Source: Solanum dulcamara (taxonomy: Eukaryota; Streptophyta; Magnoliopsida; Solanales; Solanaceae). Taken from it: a stretch of 64,000 nt of DNA. Shown piece by piece: positions 22,697 through 32,411 of the stretch (the first letter of the stretch is position 1; each line of letters begins with the position of its first letter). The DNA is taken from assembly GCF_947179165.1 (NCBI RefSeq), contig NC_077239.1, positions 20,863,134 to 20,927,133 on the forward strand, read 5' to 3'. The translations under genes and the position numbers were made by a program. The notes beneath the pieces are model-generated. The model saw only the letters and a list, made by a program, of their open reading frames with translations. It ran no database searches and had not been told where the DNA came from.

Positions 22697-23126
22697 TTGT
22701 AGTGTAGCTTCTTATTTTTATATTTACAGTGTCACTTTTTTGTGTTGTTTAGTTTTTGCAGATTTAGGGAAGTCTGAGTACCTAAATTTGGAGCTATGGA
22801 ACACGTATTGAACTTAAGCATGGGATGTGCGCGACCCTTGATTAAAATTGAAGAAACATGTTGCTAGCTAGGCCCTAAAGAGTCTCAGGAAGTATTTCTT
22901 ACCCTTTTGCTTCATCTTTTTTCTTTAAATTATTTTAGGGACAAAGCATGATTTTATGTGTGGGATGGAATATCTTCCAATATTTTAAGGGTGAAGTATG
23001 CTATAGTATTTTATTTATTTATTTCTTCTTAGTTGATTTTTTTAAATAAAGACAAAAAATGCAAAAAAATAATGTTCTTTTATTAATTAGATTAAAATGA
23101 TCTTTTTTATGGTTCTTAAGACTTTT
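22697..23126 (+). mobile_element. Internal non-coding region of element AB
   Basis: AT-rich sequence without an open frame, containing GGGACAAAGCATGATTTTATGTGTGGGATGG, reminiscent of the untranslated internal parts of large non-autonomous LTR elements. It runs into LINE sequence at about 23127; the exact junction is uncertain by about 30 bp. The 3' internal end of the element appears on - at 62882-64000. Confidence 0.5.
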
Positions 23127-23673
23127 AAAAAAAATCAGTGTAGGAAGCCCTTGCTTGGTGGTCAAGTTCAAATTCAAAAAGTCGTCAAGGCTTAAATGAA
23201 GGAGTTGCTCACAGTCATAGTGCTAGGAGTGATGCTATTACTATGAACAATGATAATAGCATTCTTCAGCATGAAAATGTTATACATACCTTAAATGCTG
23301 AGCAAAATCAGTCACAAGGAAGAATAACCATAGGTAAGTCTTCTCACTTTAATTCTATGCCTCCTACTAATGATCTGTTGAAATCTAGTGAGCCTCATTT
23401 GCCTCATGCAAATGAGTCACCTGGTATTGCTGTGAACATGTCTATGCAGGGCTCCAAGATTGCTAACTATCCTGAAAATTTATCCAAAGTGATCAACAAA
23501 TCCAACCCCCAGCCTAGCAACCAAAACCATATTCAGCCCTCTACCAATAACCACAATAGCTTCCCTAAGGTGTCTAGCAACTTTGACTCCTATGGAAAAA
23601 CTAATCATCCTAAGGTGCCTAACAACCTGGACAAAACTGGTCCTAACCATTATGGAACCAAAGTAGTTAGCAC
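23127..23673 (+). pseudogene. LINE-1 (+) ORF1, 5' piece
   Basis: The open frame from 23243 encodes a Ser/Asn/Pro-rich, disordered protein (for example SHFNSMPPTNDLL, NNHNSFPKVSSNF, NHPKVPNNLDKTG). It is like the region preceding the DUF4283 domain in ORF1 of the - strand LINE (NPKRTNHPPVSEFPPISSNF). It is cut at 23673 by the - strand LINE and resumes at 32412. No LINE 5' UTR was identified upstream of 23127, so the copy may be 5'-truncated. Confidence 0.7.
23663..23673 (+). repeat. Target-site duplication GTAGTTAGCAC, left of - strand LINE
   Basis: A perfect 11-bp match to 32401-32411, directly followed by the T-run (A-tail of the - strand LINE). Typical of target-primed reverse transcription. 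Confidence 0.93.
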
Positions 23674-24143
23674 TTTTTTTTTCTACGGGAACAGACCCTA
23701 CACGAGGCTCCCACCTCTCGTGCACAGCTAGGGGTTGAGCCGCACACCCCCAAGCCTTATTATACATAAAACAGAAAAATACACGGAGGGGGACATAAAC
23801 CTAACCTCCAATCCTATGGTGGTTCATAAGTCGGTCATCATACTAAGGTCAGCCAACTCATCCCCGATACAAGCACACGAAAAGGAAACCTAGAAACTAT
23901 GCACCTAAAGAAGAGGACTCCTCTCGATACACAGAAACTAGGAAAGCATAAATAAGGGAGACTCGCCCTTTACATAAAATAAAGGAAAAATCTAAATAAA
24001 ACTGGGGATGAATCCTCATAAAAGCTATATACAACAAAATTTTAGCGTCAACGAGGATCATCAAATAACATGGCTAAAAATATAACATGGCGACAAACAC
24101 TACAATTGGGCGCTCAATCCAATGCTGCAACACTAGTAGTAGA
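23674..24143 (-). other. 3' UTR and poly(A) tail of - strand LINE
   Basis: Nine T at 23674-23682 (the A-tail on -), preceded on the element by about 460 bp without coding potential after the RNase H stop at 24144. No AATAAA is obvious close to the tail. Small + strand open frames here are antisense artefacts. Confidence 0.8.
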
Positions 24144-24665
24144 TCATGGAGGCTTCTTAATCCTTTTGGTCTTCCTCCGTCTAAAGCTAGGTAGGCCGGC
24201 TCTATCTAGCATGTAGTATCCTCGTGTACCCCAAGGTAGCTGCTGGAGGGTGGTGTAGTGGCCTGGAGTGGTAAGAGTGTGACTGTGCTTGGAGAGAGCA
24301 TCCGCAGTGAAGTTTGCCTCCCTGTATACATGACTATAAGAAAAGAAAACAAATAATTCGGAAATAACAACAAGGTCATGAGTTATCCGGTGAAGGCTCC
24401 ACGGAGGTTTCGTCTGATGATTGATCCATTTAGTGATCAACTCCGAATCAACTTCTAGGATAACGTGCTGAAAGCCCTGTTGAATGCACCATTTAAGCCC
24501 ATAAACTGCCGCCTCTAGTTCGGCTTGATTGTTGGTTCCCTCCCCTAATGGTATGGCGTAGGCGAAGATGAATCTACCCATATGATCTCTTAAGATGCCA
24601 CCCCCCCAATTGCCCCCGGATTACCCAACGCGCTTCCGTCAGTGTTCAGCTTAACGAAACCGAGT
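24144..24665 (-). pseudogene. RNase H domain of - strand LINE ORF2
   Basis: The first block KLNTDGSALGNPG (catalytic D in NTDGS) lies at about 24600-24645. A frameshift follows in a G-run near 24600. The domain then continues RFIFAYAIPLGEGTNNQAELEAA (catalytic E), VILEVDSELITKWI (catalytic D) and YREANFTADALSKHSH (final D). It ends with the basic tail LPSFRRRKTKRIKKPP. All four catalytic acids are present, but the frameshift separates the first from the rest. It removes the RNA strand during target-primed reverse transcription. Confidence 0.93.
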
Positions 24666-25728
24666 TATGGTTTAGTCCACGAGACTTGGGTGATCTTCAT
24701 TTCATGAGCACACTTATCTATGTAGGAAATAGTGTGGATCCAGTTCGAAGGCCAATGGATATAGGGGTACGCGACTCTAAGTAGATTAGAGATGTCTTTG
24801 AAAACAGCAAATTTCACTCTCGCCAGGCTAGAAATCTTTCCCCCGTATTTGCTCGCGCACCTATTCTTCCACAAATTCCAACATATAAATATTGGGGTGG
24901 AGTGAAGGATAAGTTTGTGAGCTTCTGTGCGGTACTTGTGAAGCCACCAGCTCATAACAAGAGGTTTGAGGGATGTGGCTTCATGCTTTATCCCTAGGGA
25001 GTCAGAGAAGTAGCGCCAAATATTCATAGCGAAGTGGCCCGTGTTGAAAATGTGTTCTATGGTGTCTGGACCTGGACTGTGGCAGCAATAGCATGGAGTG
25101 GAAATATGACCGAATGCAATGATCTTTTCCTCCGTTGGCAGCTTGCCTCTAAAAGCCCTCCATAGCAAAAAAGAGCATTTAAAGGGGATGTTTTTGTGCC
25201 AAGTGTAATGGTCGGAAAGTGTCTTGGTCCTATGTTCCCTCACAAGCTGCCATGCCGAGGAGCATGTGAAGTTCCCATTGGTATTCAGCTTCCAAATGGC
25301 CTGGTCCGGTGTGTTTCCTTGCAGCTGAAGTGTGGAAGAAGTGATGAGAGGAACTAGCTGCGCTGGTGCCAATTGATTTAGCATATCGATGTTCCATTGT
25401 CCATCTATAAGAAAATCAGCCACCCTAGCATTGCTTGCTCTTCCCAACTCCTGCCTATAGTTGGCTAAGGGTCCGATACCTAGCCAATCGTCCCACCAAA
25501 AACAACATGAACCCGAGTGAATCCTCCATTGAATATGAGGATCGGCAATGTGTTTGTTGTGCATCATGTGTTTCCACACAAGCAACTGGCCAGAATGGAA
25601 TTTTTTGATGATGGGGTTGGCTCTCTGACAGTATTTGGCTCTAAGGAACTCACCCCACAACGTTGGTTTAGCTCTAAAGATCCACCATTGCTTTAACTGG
25701 AGAGATTTGCACACATCTATAGTTCTCC
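24665..25728 (-). pseudogene. zf-RVT region of - strand LINE ORF2
   Basis: An open stretch of 349 codons joining RT to RNase H. It begins SLQLKQWWIFRAKPTLWGEFL, passes W-rich HSGSCCFWWDDWLGIGPLA, and contains the zf-RVT signature WHKNIPFKCSFLLWRA followed by CYCCHSPGPDTIEHIF (paired Cys and E-H). It ends LILHSTPIFICWNLWKNRC. zf-RVT is the zinc-binding module following non-LTR RTs in plants, probably nucleic-acid binding. Uninterrupted except at its edges. Confidence 0.92.
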
Positions 25729-27250
25729 TTAACCCAATACCTCCTTCGTCATAAGGGTAACAAAGTTTTTTCCATGAAGCCCAATGGTATTTTTTCTTGT
25801 TATCCTTCCACCCCCAGAAAAAATCAGCGGTGACTCTCTCAATCTATTTGAGAGTGGCCCCGGAGGAGTAATGGCCGAAAGAAGGTGAATGGGGAGCGAC
25901 TGAAGTACGTATCTCACAAGTGTAGCTCTATCGCCATAGCTGAGGATTTTGGAGTGCCACCCTCTAATTCTGTTGACAACCTTAGAGACCATGTCTGTGT
26001 AGTACATGACTCTCTGCCTGCCAATGTACAGAGGGCATCCTAAGTAGGTAATGGGACTATGCTTCTGAGTGAAACCCGTAACCTGTTTCACCGTTTCCAC
26101 ATTGTCTTAGAGCGCATAGGGATGCATCATGAAGTGGCTCTTATTCTTGTTTATAAGCTGCCCCGATGTCTTTTCATACAGAGTCAAGGTCTTCATGATA
26201 ATTTGAAGAATTTCCCTCCTTCTGGAGGAAAAGATTATAATGTCATCCGCAAAACTCAAATGATTAATCTGTGGGCCTCTTTTCTCCATATGAAAACAAC
26301 GGTAGAAGTGGTAACTATGAAGACTATTCAACATTCTTGACAGCACCTCCGCTCCCAAAATAAATAAGGCGGGAGAAAGAGGATCACCTTGTTTGAGCCC
26401 TCTAGTGGAGTGGAAAAAACCATGTCTAGACCCATTAACGATAATAGAGTACCAGTTGTTAGACATGATTCGCCAAATCATATCAATAAAGGTCTCACTG
26501 AAGCCCATCCTTCTCAGTACTAGACAAGTATAGGACCAGGAGACTCTATCATATGCTTTGTCCATGTCTAACTTGATAACCACGTTGTCGCCAATAACAG
26601 GCTTTCGGATATCGTGGATAATCTCCTGTGCTAGCATGATATTTTCGGAGATGCTTCTTCCTTTTACAAACCTGGACTGATTGGGAGAAATAAGACCGGG
26701 GAGAATCGGAGCAAGCCTAAGGCAAATGAGTTTTGATATGATCTTATTGGTGAAGTTACTGAGACTAATGGGTCTATAGTCAGAGAGTATGTTGGGGTGA
26801 TATACCTTTGGGAGCAGGATCAAACAGGCATGAGAAAAGAACTTAGGCATAGCATACCCCCAAAGAAAGAAGTAACCACTGCTAGTAGGTCTTCCGAAAT
26901 AATCTCCCAACAAGCTTGGAAGAATTTTCCATTCATACCATCCGGACCAGCTGCAGAATTAGGATTCATGGAGAAGACTACCTGTTTCAACTCCTCTATG
27001 GTAGGCGTGGCTTGAAGGTTTTCATTCTGAGCATCTGTGATCATTCTAGGAACGTAATTCAAGATGTTCTCCGGAATCGGAGACTCATCGCCTGTAAATA
27101 TTTTCTGAAAATGATCGCATGCTGCTCTAGCAATGTGTTCGTCGCCTTGAATCCACTCCCCCTCTTCGTTGGTAACCTTGTGAATGAACAGTCTCCTTCT
27201 CCTACCACGGATTAGAGCATGGAAATACTTGGTGTTAGCATCTCCATCCT
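25729..27250 (-). pseudogene. Reverse transcriptase of - strand LINE ORF2
   Basis: Non-LTR RT blocks in order: VFSMNPNSAAGPDGMNG, KFFSHACLILLPKV, YRPISLSNFTNKIISKL, SRFVKGRSISENIMLAQE, VVIKLDMDKAYDRVSW, STRGLKQGDPLSPALF, the catalytic LSFADDIIIFSS, then YLGCPLYIGRQRVMYY and RGWHSKILSYGDRATL. A frameshift lies near 26870-26910, a stop near 26107 and another frameshift near 25820. Catalytic FADD is intact. The enzyme nicks and copies at the target site in the nucleus together with the endonuclease domain. Confidence 0.94.
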
Positions 27251-28301
27251 TGAACTAATGTAGCTGACTTTTTTGTTTGAGAATGTTCTCTTCAATTTTA
27301 AGAAATCTGATGTATTCGGTGTTGAGAGCATGCAATTGCATCCTGTTCTCTTCATTATTGGACACTATCAGATTTTCTTCGGCACTTTTCACCAATTCTT
27401 CATATTCCTTAACCTTGGTAAAAATGTCGTCGAATTCCACTCGCGACCATTTGCTAAGGGTGGAGGAAAGTCTTTTCATTTTATGGTGGAAGGACAACAT
27501 TGGATTCCCTGTCATGGGTCTGCTCCAGCAGGACTCTACAGTTTCGAGAAAAGTAGGGTTATCCACCCAACAATTCAAGAATTTAAAATATTTACTCGCG
27601 GAATCCTGCCTAGCATTCATCTCTATTAGTAAAGGGTTATGGTCAGAACCAGTAGAGAGAAGATGGGTAATTGAAGTGTGAGGCATAATGGCTAACCAAT
27701 TATCAGATACCATAGCTCTATCGAGTCACTTCCAAATTCTTTTATGCATATCTCGTTGATTACACCAAGTATAGTCTGAGCCATGATACCCTAAATCTGT
27801 AAGGCCTCAAGCTTCAATAACGCTGATAAACTCGAAGCTTTTTCGCATGTTATAAGGGATTCCACCTAGTTTCTCATTAGTGGAGGTAATGACATTGAAG
27901 TCTCCAACTGTGCACCAAGGAAGGTTAGTGGGAGCGTGGTGAAGGAGCCTATCCCAGAGTGGCCTTCTAAGAGTATCTTTGCATTTTCCATAAACAAATG
28001 TCATAAGAAATGCATTTTGATGCTCTACATGTTTCACCTCGCAAGTGATCTGTTGGTCGTCAACATCAATAACTTTACAATCGACATCTTGAGTCCAGAA
28101 GATCCAAATCTTGCCATTAGGATTACAAGCGGACCCATCCATACCAAGGTTGATTCTAAAGCTTTGCAGATGAGCATTGTTAGAAAAAGGTTCTAGGATG
28201 GAAATTATGGACGTTTGATGGATATGTTTGAGAGAGTTTAGTCTATCTATGACTCCTTTGGTATTGATACCTCTTGCATTCCATACAATTGTGTTAATCA
28301 T
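27251..28301 (-). pseudogene. Endonuclease (EEP/APE type) domain of - strand LINE ORF2
   Basis: ORF2 starts MINTIVWNARGINTKG at 28301, with the start codon overlapping the ORF1 stop as ATGA. Conserved acidic and His motifs: ISILEPFS (catalytic E), MTFVYGKC, WCTVGDFNVI, and HLLSTGSDHNPLLIE (SDH catalytic pair). Two stops (27807-27809 and about 27736) interrupt it before MVSDNWLAIMP. After the endonuclease, a Lys/Glu-rich helical linker leads into RT with one more stop near 27255. The domain cuts the first strand at the insertion site. Confidence 0.92.
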
Positions 28302-29874
28302 TGATGGGATCTAAGGTTGTGGAGCCTAGTGTTTGGTCTGCTAATAGAAGCACGAATAGTTGTAAATTTTGGATTATGATGAATGCCTCTAGGTGATAAG
28401 CCTTGCTCACTAGCTAGTTGGTTCATCTCGTCATTCATGACCATAGTAGTGGTCTTGGATGGAGCAACTATTTTAATGGACTGTTCAATAGTCTCTCCTT
28501 CATCCTCAAATTCAACCTCACCTTGAAAGTCTTGGTCATATTCATCCTCCGAATAAATAACACCATATTCATCATCACTAGCAGGAGTTGAAGTTTGAGC
28601 CTCATTGTTAGTGCATAGGATGTTGGTGGCATTTTCAGGTTGCATAAAAATAGCTGGCTGAATATTCAAAGGGGTAAGATTAAGGGGATCTTCACAACCA
28701 AAGTCTGGACTTCTTATTGGAGTGGTCTGATCTAGGAGAACATACTGTGAGCAAGAGTGTGAAACCACCTCACCATTGTTATCTTTTTCACTTGTATGAA
28801 CAGTGGTTGTAGAGGTGGAGGCTGCAACTTCTTGTTGCTTTTCTAGTTTCTTCTTTCTAGCTCTCTTTCTCCTTAGAGTTTTAGAGGTAGCAGGCTGATT
28901 AGAGTTGCTAGGGGTAGCTGAGAATTTCATATCATTAATGTTGTAAGTGTCTTATTGTTTGGAGTTTGAATCTTGCACTTGGTGGGAGCAAGGACTAGAC
29001 ACTTGGTCACTTAAGATTGTGCTGAAACTGCAGCTAGTAGCTTAGTCATTTTCAGCCCTCTCAATGTGACCAAAACTTTGCCTTTGGTGCTGAAATGATG
29101 TAAGTGTAGGAGCCATAGCTTGCACATTTTTTTCTTTCAAACTAGGATCTGAACTAGCACCCAAAACCTGTAAATTTTCCTCCAAATCTGCAGTTGAGGC
29201 CTGTCCCAAAACCTGCAGTTTTTGAGACTGCATATGGGCTGAACAACCTCCCAAACCTGAAGCTGCAATTTGACTAAATTCAATAGCAGTATCAGCAAGT
29301 CTGAAATCATGCACCTGAACAACCTGTTGAGGTTGTTTTGGGGGCTGATTTGCTCCCACATCTGCACTCACAGTAGGGGTCAGTTTGGAATCCATTCTTT
29401 GAGCATTAATAAGGTCCATTTTGTCACTTTGCTGGGAAGAAGGATGCTGAAACATATTTGTATTGGTAGTAGGGGCTCTAAAGTCATTCCTAAGGTCAAC
29501 CAAAAGATTCTCATGAAAAACATGAGACAAAACCCCCCCTCTGGACACCCCATCCTGCAGGTTAGTTGGCTTCTCCTGAATACCATCCTCACCTCCATCA
29601 GCTTCAGAATCAGACAATACAGTTAAAATATTGTCCGGGGAGCCATGGGGGATTGGGAGCATTGAGTCAATACCTGGTTGTCGACCGCTTTGTCCTGTTT
29701 GCATTTTAGTAACAATATCACAATTAAGATGGGGACTGGGGTCTGGGAGTACTGAGTCAATACTTGTAGTCTTGGCTTGAGTGGGTTTATAGACCTGTTG
29801 AGTGTTACTTTGTATCTTTTGGGTGTTTTGCACAGCTTGAGTCTTACCTTTGAATTTTCTTTGCTTTGGGTTTC
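28298..29874 (-). pseudogene. C-terminal part of ORF1, - strand LINE
   Basis: Continuation of ORF1 past a 2-base frameshift at about 29870, with a stop at 29042 and a gap before 28930. It is disordered, Gln/Ser/Asn-rich, with IDSVLPDPS and IDSMLPIPH repeats and a conserved block GVLSHVFHENLLVDL..NDFRAP (about 29472-29537). Then come a Lys/Arg-rich stretch RRKRARKKK, an acidic stretch EDEYDQDFQGEVEFEDEGE and a terminal QGLSPRGI...RPNTRLH motif. The same blocks occur in the + strand LINE, so they belong to ORF1 of the family. The stop codon TGA overlaps the ORF2 ATG (28298-28301). Confidence 0.8.
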
Positions 29875-32310
29875 CTATTGGTCGTTTGAAACTTCATTCC
29901 TGTTTTGATTGGTTGAGTGCTCCTTAGCCTTGCGACTTCCTTCTTGAGTTGAGGTGGTGGTTTCTGCTAGTGGTACCTGTTGCCTGAAACTTACAGTATT
30001 AGTTAAGACATTAGGAGTAGAGATCATACCTGTGTTTTTTGGCGACGCATCTTTCTTTGGCTCTTCTTCCTTGCCTTTGGCCTTGTTTCGTTCTGTATCT
30101 CTTCTGCTGACGGGGCAGGCAAGAGGAGTATGACCTTGGTGTTTGCAGTAAGTACAGTAAAGGGGCACATCTTCATATTCGATGTTCTGCCATCTTCCTT
30201 CTCCATTTGGATCATCATTTTCGTCGAATCCAATCCATACACTTTGGATTCTAGGCTTGGTGATGTCCATTTGGACTTTTGCTTTTGCTACACTCCCCCT
30301 TGTCTTTTGCATGAAGGCCATGTCCAAGTACAACACTTGTCCCACGTCCGCAAGCAGGAGCGCAACAAATTCTTTATGGAAACAATGCCAAGGGAGTTCC
30401 GAGAGTATAACCCAAACAGGGAGAATGGGGGTTTCATAATTTGGATCGAAAGTAGGGGTCCAAACTTGAAATCTCATGAATACACCATCTATGTACATTC
30501 TCTTACTGTCTAAAACAGTAGCTCTATCATGTTCATTGTCAAGATCAATATATATATGTCTAGAATTAAAATGGGTGATCTTGACCTTACCCCTAAGTTC
30601 AGTTTGAGTAATGAACTTTTTTCGTATTACCTCCATCTTTGGCATTGGGCTGTAAAACTTGCATACGAGAGTATACTTACATAATTCAGCCATCTTAATC
30701 ATGTAGTCTTCTCTCTTAAACATGATAGCCGGACAACCTTGTTTTGTCACCCTTTTTGGGGGTGTTAGGTCAATTCTGGTTGTAGGCTCAGCTTGTTTGG
30801 CTCTTAGTCTTGTAGCCATGGATTGCTTTACTATAGGGGGTGGAGGGTGGTTTGTGGTGGTGGGTTGATTGGTAGGGGGCTTAGTCTTAGGAGGTAGTGC
30901 GGTGGGGGTTAAGGACACTACCAGATTTTTAGAATTTTTCGAGTTGAATTTTTGGAAATTGGATGAGATGGGAGGGAATTCTGAAACGGGAGGATGGTTG
31001 GTACGTTTGGGATTATTGGAAGTGCTAGGATTGCTTGGGGTGGTGATACAATCAACCAAAACAGATTCGGGCACGAGAAGACAGTTTTCGGCCCTATTTG
31101 TGCAAGTTGGAATTTTAGAATTTGAGTTCGGGGTGCCTAAAAATTGGGATTTTTGATTTTTGTCATTCGTAATGGTATGTGGGTCGTTTTGGGATTGCGA
31201 ATTATTTTGGGCGTTCACCAGAATAGCAATTCCGGTGGGTTTTTCAATAGTTTCGACACTAGTTTCGATGATGGCCTGATCAACATGTTTCCTATTGTTA
31301 GGATCCTTAACAGTTTCCTTGTTTTGAATTCCTTGCGACTGATTCTTTTCATGACCACTTTGATTGACAACTAAGGGAGTTTGAGTTCTATCATTCTGAT
31401 CATTTCTTTTGTCATTGGTCATAGCTATAATATTATTCCTAGCAGTAGAACCATAAGTCATTTGTTCGAGTGTATTCACAGGTAGTTGACCATCAACATT
31501 ATTGTTAACATAATGAAATTGTTCAGCTTGAGAGAAATTAGTGGGCTGAGAGGACTTATCTTGAATTTCCGTTGACGACTTACTGTTACATTCCTTCTCC
31601 GTACCTTGAATTTCTTGAATTTGTGCTGGAGCATGATCATAGTGATCACACGGTTGTATTCCATTCAATTGTTGCTGTACTTGGTCCTGAAAGTTAATAT
31701 TTTTCGAAAATTGACCTGCTGAACCTGCAACTTTGTGGCTCCTACTGTTCTCAGAGGTCCAAGGGATATTCGAATCCAATGGAGGTGATTTGAAGTGGCG
31801 CTCTGAGCTTAGGAGAGGCGCATCAAACTGAGGAACATTCTGGTATAACTTTTGTTTAAAATGGGTCGCCTGAGCCCCTGCGCCGACATCACTTTCTTCA
31901 CCGGCGATGATTTCTCCGGTGAAGATTGTTCCTACAGCTGCGTCATGACCTTGTGAGCAACCCCCAGTAAGTCTGATGGTTCGAATCTCTCCGGAGCCGC
32001 TTCGAATATGAAGGCACGACTGCGGCGACTGTGAGCGGATTCTTTCAGTGGGTGCCATGTCTTGAATCTCGCCTGAAGTTGTTCGATTTTGGAGGCGCAT
32101 TTCAGGCGACTCAGATGTAGTTCTCGCATAAATCGCCTGATGATTGCTCCTAATTTGATTGGGAAAATGTTGTGCATTTTGAATCAATCCAACCTCACTT
32201 AAAATTGCATTTTCAATATCTTTTTGCAAATTCAAAGTGGTATTAGCTGGATTAGAGGATGAGGCTTGTTCTGGTGGTCTGGGAAGCTCCACCGGCGGCG
32301 GTAAGGCCAT
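29875..32310 (-). CDS. LINE ORF1 protein, DUF4283 plus zinc knuckle (811 codons)
   Basis: The longest intact frame in the window. Residues 1-530 are low-complexity, rich in Asn, Gln, Ser and Pro. Residues ~540-690 form a DUF4283 domain (CKYTLVCKFYSPMPKMEVIR, RFQVWTPTFDPNYETPILPVW, LPWHCFHKEFVALLLADVG). A CCHC knuckle CTYCKHQGHTPLAC follows at about 719-732 (nucleotides 30115-30156). DUF4283 plus knuckle is the hallmark of ORF1 in plant L1 LINEs, an RNA-binding protein of the retrotransposition RNP. The start MALPPPVELPRPP lies 90 bp inside the element's 5' end and is the first ATG of the frame. It ends early, by frameshift relative to the + strand LINE, whose ORF1 continues further. Confidence 0.92.
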   Translation of the reverse strand: MALPPPVELPRPPEQASSSNPANTTLNLQKDIENAILSEVGLIQNAQHFPNQIRSNHQAIYARTTSESPEMRLQNRTTSGEIQDMAPTERIRSQSPQSCLHIRSGSGEIRTIRLTGGCSQGHDAAVGTIFTGEIIAGEESDVGAGAQATHFKQKLYQNVPQFDAPLLSSERHFKSPPLDSNIPWTSENSRSHKVAGSAGQFSKNINFQDQVQQQLNGIQPCDHYDHAPAQIQEIQGTEKECNSKSSTEIQDKSSQPTNFSQAEQFHYVNNNVDGQLPVNTLEQMTYGSTARNNIIAMTNDKRNDQNDRTQTPLVVNQSGHEKNQSQGIQNKETVKDPNNRKHVDQAIIETSVETIEKPTGIAILVNAQNNSQSQNDPHTITNDKNQKSQFLGTPNSNSKIPTCTNRAENCLLVPESVLVDCITTPSNPSTSNNPKRTNHPPVSEFPPISSNFQKFNSKNSKNLVVSLTPTALPPKTKPPTNQPTTTNHPPPPIVKQSMATRLRAKQAEPTTRIDLTPPKRVTKQGCPAIMFKREDYMIKMAELCKYTLVCKFYSPMPKMEVIRKKFITQTELRGKVKITHFNSRHIYIDLDNEHDRATVLDSKRMYIDGVFMRFQVWTPTFDPNYETPILPVWVILSELPWHCFHKEFVALLLADVGQVLYLDMAFMQKTRGSVAKAKVQMDITKPRIQSVWIGFDENDDPNGEGRWQNIEYEDVPLYCTYCKHQGHTPLACPVSRRDTERNKAKGKEEEPKKDASPKNTGMISTPNVLTNTVSFRQQVPLAETTTSTQEGSRKAKEHSTNQNRNEVSNDQ

Positions 32311-32400
32311 TCCGGTAGACCTGATATTATGAAGGTGTGTTGGATGAACAGTAGAGAGATTTAGGGTTGTAGAGAGAGAAAGCTTTTAACTCTTAGCTTC
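32311..32400 (-). other. 5' UTR of - strand LINE
   Basis: 90 bp on - from GAAGCTAAGAGTTAAAAGC through a CTCTCTCTACAACCC pyrimidine stretch to the ORF1 ATG. Its outer edge is fixed by the target duplication. It would contain the internal promoter of the LINE; nothing more specific is visible. Confidence 0.7.
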
Positions 32401-32411
32401 GTAGTTAGCAC
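32401..32411 (+). repeat. Target-site duplication GTAGTTAGCAC, right of - strand LINE
   Basis: Perfect 11-bp partner of 23663-23673, lying at the 5' end of the - strand LINE. LINE (+) ORF1 sequence resumes at 32412. Confidence 0.93.

Larger units (their letters stand above)
23674..32400 (-). mobile_element. Full-length L1-type LINE (-), nested in another LINE
   Basis: An 8727-bp element read right to left: short 5' UTR, ORF1 (disordered N part, DUF4283, CCHC knuckle, acidic tail), then ORF2 with endonuclease, RT, zf-RVT and RNase H, 3' UTR and a 9-base A-tail. It is flanked by perfect 11-bp duplications GTAGTTAGCAC. It is inserted into ORF1 of a related + strand LINE. Few inactivating changes are visible compared with its host, so it is the younger of the two. 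A terminal RNase H domain is typical of plant L1 lineages. Confidence 0.95.

Noticed and set aside
30130..30513. Open frames on + opposite the - strand LINE ORF1 (also 30869-31374, 27273-27681, 26059-26340)
   Set aside because: Antisense shadows of a clearly homologous coding strand, with no family similarity of their own.
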